Shown here one piece after another: positions 23,417-37,899 of a DNA stretch of 64,000 bases. How positions within the stretch are numbered: the stretch's first letter is position 1; every line of letters begins with the position of its first letter. Source of the stretch: Cryptomeria japonica (taxonomy: Eukaryota; Streptophyta; Pinopsida; Cupressales; Cupressaceae). The translations under genes were made by a program, and so were the position numbers. Where the stretch lies: contig NC_081412.1 of the NCBI RefSeq assembly GCF_030272615.1, forward strand, positions 477,997,657-478,061,656, given 5' to 3'. The notes beneath the pieces were generated by a model. That model saw nothing but the letters and a program-made list of their open reading frames with translations. It had not been told where the DNA came from and did not search any database.

Positions 23417-23429
23417 AAAGATGCCCCAA

Positions 23430-26400
23430 TAACCATGCACTTAAAATTCCTAATACTTATGCACAAATGCCCTAGTAGTTGTGCGCTATAGGTACCAATA
23501 GTGGTGCACAAATGGGCCAATTATGGTCCAAAAGTGCTAAAAAATGGGTGGCTATTGGTACATGTGAAATTTATTAGTAGGCTTTTAATTATCTTTTTTC
23601 TTTTGGTTTCTTTAAAGTTAGTATCTTGGGGGTTGGGTGTGCAAGGAGTGAACAGTTATTGGAACATGGGTGGTAAATGGTGCTCGTCCCCTATAGCTAT
23701 TTTCATTAATCTCTAGAGTATATAAAAATTATGTATAATTTTAATTTTTCTAATGATGTTAGTAGTCAAAATATCATCAATTTAATGGATTGTAAAACTT
23801 TTGAATATCTAATTTACAAAGATAAATTATGTGATTGTGAATCATTTGATATAGAATTTAGGTGGAGAAATCAAGCATAATAAATTTTACAAAATGCAAA
23901 GTTGCCCAACTTTTTAAGATCAATGTATGATATATGTATCTACAGTGTTAAAGTATAACTAACTCTATCTGTGCTAGTAATAGATATACATTATTACAAA
24001 GTTATAACACTTATTGTGATTAATTTTGAAGTACCTAAATGGACTATAATACATTATTTCCTTATCATAATTTTAGATAAAGGGGATATTCCTTAAGAAT
24101 CTATAAATCTCATGGAAGTTGTACATCAAGATACAACAAGATCTTTGGGCTTGTAAAACATCATATTTTATTTTATCGATTTTCAAGAATTACTTTAGAT
24201 AACTTTTATGTATAACTATATAAATAGTTATTGATAAAAAAAAATTAAAATTCCTAGTAGAATTAGTAATGTGCTCTTGTCCTTTGTGAGTTTATATTGT
24301 ATGCATATTAATATGGTCATTCTTAGTAGTGTTTTGGTAGATTTGGCTGACAATTTGTGTGTCACTGTTGTATGGATTAGATGGTTGAGTCTATGTATAG
24401 TCACCATAAGGGCCTAAGGACTATATATAGGTGTAAGCAGTTGTTGCACCTTTTATATATTAAGTATACCTATGTAAGTGTGAGGCCCCGCCTATACATG
24501 GGCACAGATACTTGATATTTTAATGTTGTTTTGATATACTTTATTTTACTCCAATGATATGAATATTGGTTGATGAAGTGACCTTGATTACATGGTTTCA
24601 TCGAATGTGAAAAATAGCTTTAATTTTTCTACTAGGATATTATATATACTCAAGGTAAAATAGATAATAGAATGTGACTTTGTTGATTCTCATTTGAAAC
24701 GGATGCCAAGAGCATGAATCTCCTTGCTCTACCATATATAGGAAACCATCTGGTCAATTGATGTCATAAACACCTCCAACTCTAATAATGACATGATAAG
24801 ATCTATGATAATCTAAGCTATGTTCTTGAAATGTTGAACTTTCTTGTTATTCAAAATGGCCCCAAATAAAAATAAATTAAAAAAAGGGTTATTGTCACTA
24901 AGACTCCAAAGTCTAAATAGAAGCTTAGGACATGATGAATTCCTTGGTGAAATCAAAGGATGATCTTTTGATTCTTATTGTAGACCAAGTATCAATAAGT
25001 TGTCACCATGAAGCATACATCTTATGATTTTTTCTTAAATCTACAAGTAGTTTAAGTTTCCTATAGTAAGGGATACATATAGTTATTATGGTGCATCACT
25101 TTCAATGCCTATATACTAATTAATCAAATACTTATACAATTTTCTTGGAAGGGCTAAGAATTAATGTTTACATTATTGTATTTCAACTCCCTTTAATTCT
25201 TGAATTACATTGGCATTGTCAACCCTTAATTGTCTAAGTTTCAATATTTATCAAGAAGGAAAATCAATAAATACATGCTTGTGTCTAGTTTAGGAGGATC
25301 GCTGAGAAATTTTTGAAGATATTATGCAATGTTCTAAGGAATAAAACTATTTTGCTTAAACACCATTAAATTTTGAATGTGTGTATTAAGTTCTATATTT
25401 TGAACCTTGTTTTAATTGCAAAAAGGAAAGCTAAATCCTCAAACATTTGAGTTGATTATCTCTCTAAGTGATATAATCTATAGGCAATTATCTCATGTTG
25501 ATTTTATTTATGTAATATTGTCAATCAAGCTTAATTGACAAAAAAATAAAATTAAAAATGAATAACAGAAAACAAAACTCTACGCAACCAAAAATATATG
25601 AATATGATGAATGGTAAAATTCAGATCAAGCATTACAAACAAAGAAGCTTCGCAGAAAATATTGAGGTGAAAAGTTGTGCCTCAACTATAAATACTCTTC
25701 CCATTAATTTATTTTCATAGGATACATGACATTTAGGCATCTATAGTTGCTTTTCAGAGAGTATGGCAATATTATTTACGTGTTGATGGTGTTCATATTG
25801 CTCACCACTCGTGTTTTTGTTTACTTCAAAGGAAGTACCTGTATTAAATTGTAGGTAGCATAATGACCCCTTTCCCATGCCATAATATATGATTAAGTCG
25901 GATTATTAATAAAGGTCCCCATATTTGCCAATGACATACAATGACCAGTTTGTCTACACCATTACTTCTAGCTACCCACAGCTCTTAGACATGTACAAAT
26001 GTCATTAAATTTAATGAAGTGTAGCTTCTATGAAATTCATATATGACACAACTATTATCCCTATAAAATGGCATTGCCTAAGACATATAAGGACATATAT
26101 ACATAAAAAAGTGCAAGTTGATGTAAGCATAGACTTGAACATAAATGAGACAAAAAATCAAGCATTTATCAAATGGAAGGTAGGGCGTGGATGGGTAAGA
26201 GTGGCAAGTAGGAAATTAAGCATGGAAACTGAAAGTTTTTTTTTAGGAAATATTAAGTATAGTGATACTGAGAGGATAAGTGAATGAGAATATGCCAATT
26301 CCAAATTAATTCAACATAAATTAACATTAATAACTTCTCTAAGAATCACAACTAGCCTTAAATTCAATTCATTATTAGTAGCATTTACTAACCTTCATGC

Positions 26401-27040
26401 AACTAATCAAATGATGAACATGAACACGCATCCATAAAAATGAGCACCAAATTACATGGAAACCTGAAATGGAAAAACATATAATGAGAATAGTTAGTTG
26501 GATCTACTGCCGAAATCTAGCCTCACAAGAAATATATTAAACTTACAATATCTTTTACCTATTAGGGACACCATCCCCCAATTACATTTGTATGTGATAA
26601 CCTATAGGAGACACCAATTCCTTAATCCAATATTTGAGTGCTACTAACTCGACATATGAGACACCAATCTCACATGAAAAAGGATATACCAAATATATGT
26701 TATGCGTAACTTTGAGACTAAATACTCATATTCTTCTTGATGTTATCAACTTTAGAACATTCTCACACCATGAATAAGATCTTCAAATGAATTTTCAAAA
26801 GAATGATTAAGTAGATATATTGCACAACTTTTTCTATGGTTGTTATGCTACTCATTCAACATCATCACTAGCATCCTTTGACACAACTTTTACATTCAAA
26901 TTATTTCATAAAAAGTATATATGCATTCCACCAGTAATTACCATTTCATGGTGGCCTATAATATATTGAAAACTATCCACAAGTTAGCCACATGAAAACC
27001 ATCAATCAAATGTGTAGTCGACAAGGTCTTAAATCCCATA
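23430..27040. other. Gene-free AT-rich stretch
   Basis: Only short frames, for example 23501-23716 and 26030-26287, without domains. No convincing repeat ends, RNA genes or LTR signals. Confidence 0.4.
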
Positions 27041-27044
27041 TGTT

Positions 27045-27182
27045 ACTTCATGAATAAGGACATGTTACACATTATCCAACATAGACACAACTAATCCCAA
27101 ACTATCTTCACATGCTCCATGATTAAGGACACACTATGCGTTATCCAACATAGACTCAACTAGTCCCAAAATATCTTCACAT
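27045..27182. repeat. Two tandem copies of a 69-bp unit
   Basis: TTATCCAACATAGAC followed by CAACTA and TCCCAAA occurs at 27072 and 27141, with TATCTTCACAT in each copy. Copies have diverged by several substitutions. Confidence 0.75.
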
Positions 27183-27517
27183 ACTTCCTCTAGTTAATGC
27201 ACGTTATCCTTCTCTAATGCATTCATCAAGAACATTGGCACAATCAAATTTAGCTTACACTATGAACACTCTATCATCACTAATTTCATGTCCTTAGACA
27301 AAAACTATTGAAACTCTAGAATATGGTACTTCATATATTATTTTACTTTATTTCCAAAATTACAAGATTTACTCTCAATTGTGGCATAATGCAAAGCTAA
27401 ACACCATGATAGTGCAATTGAGCACGCACATATTGTTTCTGAGCAACAAACCTCATAAAATTACCACAAATATTTTTGGACAACAAAAATTGTGCTAGAA
27501 AATTTGGAACTACTAAA

Positions 27518-27950
27518 GGGTATGTGCAAGATCATGGGGGGCCAAAAAGTGGCAATGGAGAAAAAAACATGTTTTAAACTTTTCTAAACACGCCAAAATC
27601 CGATTTGACTTTTTGTTTGGGTCGACCAAAACTTGAATTTGGTTTGGTAATACCAAACCAAATCGGATATCCAATATTAACGGATATTCGATTTGTGATG
27701 TCATACTTTTTCAAATCGGATATCTATTTTTCTCAACATAAAAAGTATAATTTAGTAAAATGGGCATAACTTTTGCGTTTTTTATCAAATTTTTTATTTT
27801 TATAGGCGTTGGAAAAGTAATTCAGAGACCTATCAAATGAATAAGGTAATTTTATGATATTATAGACCAAAAATTAATTATAATTGTTTGAAGTTAGTCC
27901 TTCAATTTTAAAACTTTAAATACTCACAAATTTTGCATACAAAGTCTCAT
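27518..27950 (+). repeat. Left terminal inverted repeat arm
   Basis: About 430 bp alignable in reverse complement to the right arm, with a large gap after the first 40 bases where this arm lacks several hundred bases. It includes several CGGATATCC-like motifs (27660-27735). Confidence 0.75.
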
Positions 27951-27969
27951 TTTTTTTCCTATCGTCTCC

Positions 27970-28996
27970 TTTATCTATCACTTGTCTATCTATACTTATA
28001 TAAATATATTTTATCTATCTCTTTCTTCTCTACTTATGTCACTTCTTTTCTCATCCCATCTAGATAAATAAATTCCCAAGTTACATGCATCTCTGCATAT
28101 ATCTCCATCTTTCTATTCCTATCTCTCCCTCTCCCACTCCATCATTGTCACTCCTTATTTCTATATTTCTCTCTAATAATCTGTCTTCTCTCTATTTATC
28201 TCCCTCCTCTACCTTATCCTACCTATACTTATATATTACTTGTCTCTATCACCTCCTTTCTCTCCCTATCTTGTCCCTCTATCTCCATATCCCTATAGAT
28301 CTATCTTCATGTATATTATCTCATTATCTCTAAATCTCACTTATTCACTCCATGTCTCCCTCCATTTGTCATACTCTCTCTATCACCTTCTATCCATATC
28401 TATCTCTATATCCATCTTCACATCTCCATCTCTTTCTCTATCAATCTCTCTTTCTAAATGTTCCTCTATCTTTATATATCTTCCTCTATACATGATTAAT
28501 CTACTTCTTTGTCTCTTCCTCTATCACCCTCTTAAAGTATCTTTCCCTTTCTCTACCTGTATCTCTTTATTTACTCCCTCTTTATATATCTCTAGCTCTC
28601 TCCCCCCATCCTTCTCTATAGTGCCTTTATATATCTCTATATCTCCCTCTTTCTCTCTCTCCCTGTCTATATATCCCTATCTATAATCTCTATATCTCTT
28701 TCTCACTCTCTTGCACTATCTATATCTCTCTATCTATCGATATTTCTCTTCCTTTATATCTCTCTATCTCTTTCTTTTTCTATCCCACTCTCTTTACCCC
28801 TCTCTATCCATTTTTCTCCATCTCTTTATATATTTATCTTTGTCTTTACCTCTCTCTTTCTCTATATCTATTCATCTCCCTCTCCCTTTATCTTCATTTT
28901 GTATCTCTATCTTCCTCTCTCCTTTTCAATATCTAGATATGTCTACCTCTTTCTATCCATCCTTGTCCTTTAGTTTTTCTCCCTCTCACTTCACTC
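27970..28996 (+). repeat. CT-rich low-complexity tract
   Basis: About 1 kb of CTCTAT/TCTCTC/TATATCTC-type sequence. Open frames of 80-148 codons here (28085-29001), rich in Ser, Leu and Tyr, are composition artefacts. A GA-rich counterpart lies on the other side of the array (33331-33620), so the symmetry of the element includes these tracts. Confidence 0.85.
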
Positions 28997-28997
28997 C

Positions 28998-29108
<111 letters not shown>

Positions 29109-29196
29109 AGTTATGTCCTTGTCCTTTAGTTCTTCTCCCTCTCTTTAGCTCTTCATCTCTCTTCACCCTTATATCTCTCCTTATTTGAAACTTAGT

Positions 29197-32100
29197 ACAT
29201 ATGGTCTCCTAAGGGGTTATATGGTGTCCTAAGGGGTCATAGAACACCATATGACCCCTTATGACACAATATGACCCCTAGCGACACCATACGATGTCCT
29301 AAGGGGTCATAAAACATCATATGACCCCTTAAGACACAATAAGACCCCTAATAACACCATATGGTGTCCTAAGGGGTCATAAGACACCATATGACCCCTT
29401 AGGACACCATACAACACCTAATGACACAATGTAGTGTCCTAAAGGGTCATATGGTGTCCTAAGGGGTCATAGGACACCATATGACCCCTTAGGACACCAT
29501 AGACCCATAGCACCATATAGTGTCCCAAGGGGTCATATGGTGTCCTAAGGGGTCATAGGATACCATATGACCCATTAGGACACAATACAACCCCTAATGA
29601 CACCTAAGGGGTCATATGGTTACCTAAGGGGTCATAGGACACCATATGACCCCTTAGGACACAATATGACCCCTTATGACACCATATGGTGTCCTAAGGG
29701 GTCATATAACACCATATGACCCCTTAGAACACAATAAAACCCATAACGACATGATATATTGTCCTAAGGGGTCATATGGTGTCACGAGACACCATATGAC
29801 CCCTTAGGACACAATATGACCCCTAACGATACCTAAGGGGTCATATGGTGTCCTAAGGGGTTATATCATGTCCTAGGAACCTTTAGGACACAATATGACC
29901 CCTTAGCACACCATACAACCCCTAATGACACCATATGGTGTTCTAAGGGGTCATAGGACACCATATGACCCGTTAGGACATAATATGACCCCTAACAACA
30001 CCTAAGGGGTCATATTATGTCTTAAGGGGTCATAGGACACCATATGACCCCTAAGGACACTGTATGGTGGCCTAAGGGGTCATATTGTGCCCTAAGGGAT
30101 CATAGGACACCACATGACCCCTAACGACACAAAATGATGCCTAACGATACCTAAGGGGTAATATGGTGTTCTAAGGGGTCATAGGACACCATATGACCCC
30201 TTAGCACACCATACAACCCCTAATGACACCATATGGTGTCTTAAGGGGTCATATGGTGTCCTAAGGGGTCATAGAACACCATATGACCCCTTGGGACACC
30301 ATACGATGCATAATAACACCATATGGTGTCCTAAGGGCTCATATGGTGTCCTAAGGGGTCATAAGACACCATATTACCCCTTAGGAGACCATACAGCCCA
30401 TAACAACATAATATGGTGTCCCAATGGGTCATAGAACACCATATGACCCCTTAGAATACCATACAGCCCATAACGACACCATGTGGTGTCCTAAGCGGTC
30501 ATAAGATACCATATGACCCCTTAAGACATAATATGACCCCTAACGATGTCATATAGTGTCCTAAGGGGTCATAGGACACCATATGACCCCTTAGGACACA
30601 ATACAACCCCTTAGGACACAAAATAAACCCTAATGACACCTAAGGGGTCATAGGACACCATATGACTCCTTAGCACACCATACGACCCCTAACGACACCA
30701 TATGGTATCATAAGGGGTCATATGGTGTCCTAAGAGGTCATAGAACACCATATGACCCCTTAGGACACTATACAACACATAACAACACCAAATGGTGTCC
30801 TAAGGGTCATATGGTGTCCCAAGGGGTCATAGGACACCATATGACCCCTTAGGAGACCATATGACTCATAACAACACCATATGGTGTCCGAAGGGGTCAT
30901 AGAACACCATATGACCCATAACGACACCATATGGTGTCCTAAGGGATCATAAGACACCATATGACCCCTTAGAACATAATATGACCCCTAAGGACATCAT
31001 ATAGTGTCCTAAGGGGTCATAGGACACCATATGACCCCTTATGACACAATATGACCCCTAACAGCGTCATATAGTGTCCTAAGGGGTTATAGAACACCAT
31101 ATGACCCCTTAGGACTCCATAAGACCCATATCGACACCATATGATGTCCTAAAGGGTCATATGGTGTCCTAAAGGGTCACGAGACACCATATGACCTCTT
31201 AGGACATAGTATGACCCCTAACAAAACCTAATGGATCATATGGTGTTTAAGGGCTTATACGATTACCTGTGACCCCTTAGCACACCATACAACCCTCAAC
31301 GACACCATATGGTGTTCTAAGGGGTCATAGGACACCATATGACCCGTTAGGACACAATATGACCCCTAAAAATACCTAAGGGGTCATAGGACACCATATG
31401 ACCCCTTAACACACCATACAACCCCTAATGACACCATATGGTGTCCTTAAGGCTCATAGAGCACCATATGACCCCTTAGGACACCATAAGACCCATAACA
31501 ACATCATATGGTGTCCTAAGGTGTCATATGTTGTCCTAAAGGTTCATGAGATGCCATATGACCCTTTAGGACACGATATGACCCCTAACGACACCTGAGG
31601 GGTCATATGGTGTCCTAATGAGTCATATGATGTCCTATGGCCCTTTAAGATGCAATATGACCCCTTAGCACACCATATAACCCCTAATGATGCCATATGG
31701 TATCCTAAGGGGTTATAAGATGCCATATGGTGTCCTAAGGTGTTATAAGACACCATATGACTCGTTAGGACACAATATGACCCCTAACAACACCTAAGGG
31801 TCATAGGACACCATATGATCCCTTAGGACACAATATAACCCCTAACGACACCTAATGGGTCATATGGTGTCCTAAGTGGTCATATGACATCCTATGACCC
31901 CTTAGCACACTATACAACCCCTAACAACACCATATGGTGTCCTAAGGGGTCATAGGACACCATATGATCCGTTAGGACACAATATGATCCCAAACGACAT
32001 CTAAGGGATCATATGTTGTCCTAAGGGGTAATATGGTGTCCTAAGGGGTCATATGGTGTCCTATGGGGTCATAGGACACCATATGGCCCCTTAGGACACC

Positions 32101-32534
32101 GTATGATCCATGATGACACCATATGGTGTTTTAAGGGGTCATAGGACACCATATGACCCCTTAGGACACAATATGACCCCTAACGACACCTTAGGGGTCA
32201 TATGGTGTCCTCAATGGTTATATGATATCTTATGACCCCTTAGCACACCATACGAACCCTAACGGCACCATATGGTGTCCTAAGGGGTCATAGGATACCA
32301 GATGACCCCTTAGGACACCATACAACCCATAACAACACCATATAGTGTTTTAAGGGGTCATATGGTATCCTAAGAGGTCATAGGACACCATGTGACCCTT
32401 TAAGACACAATATGACCCCTTAGCACACCATATGATCCCTTACGACATCATATGGTGTCCTAAGGGTTCATAGGATACCATATGACCTGTTAGGACACAA
32501 TATGACCCCTAAAGACACCTAAGGGGTCATATGG
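29197..32534. repeat. Bidirectional ~20-bp palindromic satellite array
   Basis: About 3.34 kb built from the module GGACACCATATGACCCCTTA and its reverse complement, roughly 165 units. Modules alternate between orientations irregularly and half-modules of 10 bp occur. Adjacent opposed modules form perfect palindromes such as GACACCATATGGTGTC centred on CATATG. Variation is by scattered substitution, with variants like CACAATATGACCCCTAACGA recurring. Frames crossing it (30760-30960, 31544-31756) simply translate the repeat. Edges are abrupt: CT-rich DNA before, GA-rich DNA after. Confidence 0.97.
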
Positions 32535-33620
32535 TAAAGTTAGAGGTGAGGATAGGTATGACAGAGAGATGGTATTTGGGGAAGAGAGAATTAGAGAGAG
32601 TTGGGGGTAATTATGGGTTAGGAGGAGAGGGGGGATGGGAAAGTATCAACAAAGGGAGAGAGAGAGAGAGAGAGATGAGGAGAGAGGTTCAAAGAGAGAG
32701 GTCCAAAGAGAAGGTAATTAGGGGAAGAGGAGGGGGGAGAGAGAGGGAGGGAGTATCAACAAAGGAAGAGGGGGGAGAGATGGGGAGAGAGCCCCCTGAT
32801 TACCCTCTCTCTAATCCATCTCTTTTTTAATACTTCCCTCTTCCCCTCCTCTCCCCCTAATTATCGTCTCTCTATCACTCTCTTCACCTCTCTCCACATC
32901 TCTCCCTCTCTCCTTTTGTTGATACTTACTCTTCTGCCTCTCTTCTTATCCGCTAATTACACCCAACTCTCTCTCACATTATTTCTTTCCCTCAATTACC
33001 CTCGATCACCTCTCTCCTCCTATGGGTTTATAGATACTTCCCTCTCCCACTCTCCCCACCCCATGATTACTCTGTATTTCTCTCTTCACCTCTTTCCCCA
33101 TCTCTCTTCTCCCTTTGTTGATACTTTCCCCTCTCCCCCTCTCCTCCTACCCCCTAATAATCTCAAACTCTCCCTCTCATTCTCTCTTCACCCCAATCAG
33201 TCCCTCCCTCTCTCTCTTCGCCTACCACCTAATTACCTCTAGCTCTCTCTCTCTCTCACTCTCTCTTCCCCCCAATTAGTCTCTCCTTCTCACCTCTCTC
33301 CCCCTCTCCTTTTTTTGATTCTTCCCTACGCCTCTCCTTGTCCCCTCTGAATTTTGTTGCTAGAGATGAGAAGGAAATACAGAGAGACTAGTCTAGATCT
33401 TAGGGAAGAGAGAGTGACATAGAGAAGGAAACTATGAAGAGGTAGAAATATAAGCACCTTGTACAGCTTGAGAGAATGAATGAGGTATTCGGTGACAGTT
33501 AGAGATATAGGTCTAGAGAGACATGTATAAATATGGACAAAAGAGAGGGAGGAAGAAACAAACAGGTGGAGTGATAGGTTTAGGAGATAGAGGTAGAGAA
33601 AGCAACAAACATAGATAACA
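32535..33620. repeat. GA-rich, then CT-rich, then GA-rich tracts
   Basis: GAGAGA-type sequence to about 32795, CTCTC-type to about 33330, then AGAGA-type to 33620. The first and second tracts are locally self-complementary (GTATCAACAAAGG versus TTTTGTTGATACTT). Frames in them are composition artefacts. Confidence 0.9.
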
Positions 33621-33729
33621 TGGTTTATCAAAATTTATCGAACTCAATAAAATTCCTAAATTTTCTATTACTAATTACTTATTTAGATTATTTTGAGATG
33701 ATTGTTGCAAAAAATTCATGCAATAGGGA

Positions 33730-34855
33730 AATCATATGAAAAAGTCATGAGCTTTTTATGTTTTAAAAATTAAGGATGAATTTAAATGAATTATAACTAT
33801 TTTTTTTAAAAAATAATTTAAAATCTACCTATTCCATATCATTGGTCTCTTAATTACCTTTCCAACGCCCGTAAAAAATCAAAATTTTGATATAAAACGC
33901 AAAAGTTATGCCCAATTTACTAAAATTTATTTTTTTTATTTTTTCAAAACGGATATCTAATTTTAACGGATATCCGATTTTAAAACATAAATTTTTCCCT
34001 CCATTTTTTCATTTGGGTTTGCTTTGGGATTTGCCTCGGAAGTGACAAACCTGGAAAGTCAACTAAAAAACGTGTTTTTCAGTATTCCTTGATTTTCTAG
34101 ACTTTACACTGGTGGCTGTCAACTTTTTTATAGCCAAAATTGATAAAACGAAAAGGGTTTTTTAAGGACGTTCTCATCTTTCCAACAATATAAGGCTTGT
34201 CCTATTTCAACTTTAATAAATAATTATTATTTATTTTCTAATTGAATTATGATAAAAGTCCTTATTGATAGACTGATTGAAAAACACTTATAACTTTCAA
34301 ACGGTATAACATTTTTTGAATCTGAAACATGCGTCACATCCTATGCTTTGTCTACTATAGGTAAAAATTTAAAAAAAATGAATTTCATAAAGTTTTGACC
34401 AAGTTAAGGTGGGCAGACATAGGAGTTTCTGAATTTATGAAAAGCTCTAGTAAAAAATTCATAAATAATTATTTACTTTATAAAAAATTATAAAAAAATA
34501 TGTGTCACATCTAGACATGAGTCTAATACTTATATTATAAATATTATAAAAAAATATTATGATTTGATTGTGATTAGGGTGGTCAGACATACACCTACTT
34601 CTTATCTTTTTCCTGAAATTTTAGTACCACTGCATTGAAATTTGAAATTTTCATCAAATAGGATTTTTTTTTCCAAAAATCAACTAGTAGCTTAGAAACT
34701 ACATTCAATTTTCTATAGATTCTCTTCTTACATATTTTTAAAATAATGTTCATAAGCTATTCAATTTTTCATGTCAAGTTGCATAACTCTGATTTTTTAA
34801 AATTTCATTGCCACTTAACGACCTGTTTTGGCACACCATGATCCTGCACATACCC
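33730..34855 (-). repeat. Right terminal inverted repeat arm
   Basis: The reverse complement of this arm matches the left arm at its outer 40 bases and in its inner 330 bases. The middle 700 bases are present only here. No coding frame. Confidence 0.75.
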
Positions 34856-34859
34856 TAAA

Positions 34860-35043
34860 ATGGAAGCATAAATATGATAGTAAGAGAGTTATCAAACATG
34901 TTTGAATTTGTATTTCCAAAATAATATCATTTTAGAAATCTAATATGACATCACAATAATAGTAATCTTTTGGTTGCCCTAACCTCAAAAACATAATTGA
35001 CAACACCTTTGACATCAATGACAATACTAAACTTTTCTCAACA
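34860..35043 (-). repeat. Start of a reversed Copia-like LTR, split by the inverted-repeat element
   Basis: On the minus strand the purine tract CAAAGGGGGAGAT (35056-35044) is followed by TGTTGAGAAAAG, the typical start of a plant Copia 3' LTR, with TGTCATTGATGTC a few bases in. After 184 bp the LTR is interrupted at the TAAA beside the inverted-repeat element and presumably continues left of 27514. Confidence 0.55.
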
Positions 35044-35289
35044 ATCTCCCCCTTTGTCATTGATGGTAAACCACAAAAATACTCTTCCTTGGAATAACAC
35101 TCTTCTTTTTCAAATAAGCATTTTGGATTTATTTCTCTCTCCTTGACATTAATGGGAAAGGCATGTTGTAATACAAGGTGAAGAAAGCTTGAAATATGAT
35201 CCAAAAATATAATGTTATTGCAAATATAAAATCAAATATTAGCCCTTAATAACGTGATTGTAGAATCAAATAAAGAAATAAACAACCAT

Positions 35290-35460
35290 AACACATGAAA
35301 GACTAGATTAACATGGAGAAACTCTTTCAGGAAAAAACCCCACCATAGAAAGATAGGCAAATATATTACTAATCTAATGAAGATTATAACAACAATACAC
35401 TTCTTTGTAATCCCCTATACACTAGCTTAAGGCCCTAATTTATAGAAATTTGTGGGAATG
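35290..35460 (-). repeat. Copia-like U5 fragment, reversed
   Basis: The minus strand contains GGTGGGGTTTTTTCC followed by GTTTCTCCATGTTAATC, a pattern seen near the end of plant Copia LTRs. No LTR ends are visible. Confidence 0.35.
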
Positions 35461-35799
35461 AATACCACTGTGTTATCACCAACCAACAAGTAGCAAATAT
35501 AGTTGAAAAAAATCATGCCAAACTCCAAGAATAACCTCTTACAAATGCCTCTTAAATTTGTCATGTGACATCTAGCCAATTTGGGCAACCATGGACCGAG
35601 ATAATAGTCTTTGTCATAATTGATTGTTTTAGGGAATCATAATGATTAGCATAACCATCATACATGTACTTACAACTCTTTAAAAGTGTCCATGTAGGCG
35701 ATTCTAAATGGAATGCCAACAAGTCAAGGTTGAGCATATTCACGTAGTAGGGTTATTATATATGCACCATGTACATGATTAAAAATGATAGGTTATAGA

Positions 35800-37234
<1,435 letters not shown>

Positions 37235-37890
37235 AATATTGATATGATAGAGATGTTACTATAATAGATAAAGTGATGACCCTTGACATTTATTTCTATT
37301 CTGAAAATGAAAATGAAGTATGAAACTATATATTATAATGATTATTTTGAATGCATGTATAGTTGATGATGATTATGGAATGTAGTATTTGTTATATTTA
37401 TTTTTTAAATGCAAAATGAATGCAATAATTAGCATGTTTTAATTTGAAATGCAAGGAAATATATTTATGGTGCATTATTATTTATGGACTGGCCTATTAA
37501 TGCAAAAATCGAGTTCTTGAGTGATTGCAAGTGTGAAGATGAAAATGTGGCCCAAGCAACTCAGTTTCCTAGCATTCTGACGGCAATTGAAGTGATGGAA
37601 AACTATACACACACTTAGATATCATGAATGCATAATTTTGATGAAAGTGATAGACATGGTTAAATAATTGCTTTATGGAAATTTCATTGATTTTATGAAA
37701 GTAGGTAATAAATGTCTTCCTTTGTTTTAGTTTGAGATAAAGAAACAAGATGTTGCTTGGTTTCATTAGAAAAGAAATTATTAGTAGAATATAGTCAAAT
37801 AATAAATGTAGAATTTTATTAAAAAAAAGAGTAGTATCGTACATGATTGATTTTAGAGTGTTTGTTACAAGGTAATAATAATATGCTTAA
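37235..37890. other. Gene-free AT-rich stretch
   Basis: No domain or repeat recognised. A 91-codon minus frame at 37569-37844 has no family features. Confidence 0.4.
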
Positions 37891-37899
37891 TTTAATTTT

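Noticed and set aside
30760-31756. Minus-strand frames with His-His-Met and Ser-Tyr repeats
   Set aside because: Simple translations of the 20-bp satellite modules.
29197-32534. CRISPR-like array
   Set aside because: Modules are contiguous without unique spacers, occur in both orientations and sit in plant-type DNA; there are no cas genes.
32531-33242. Frames in GA/CT-rich tracts (99 and 108 codons)
   Set aside because: Composition artefacts with no domain, start context or conservation signal.
34932-35204. 90-codon minus-strand frame
   Set aside because: It spans a Copia purine tract and LTR start, so it is not an independent gene.
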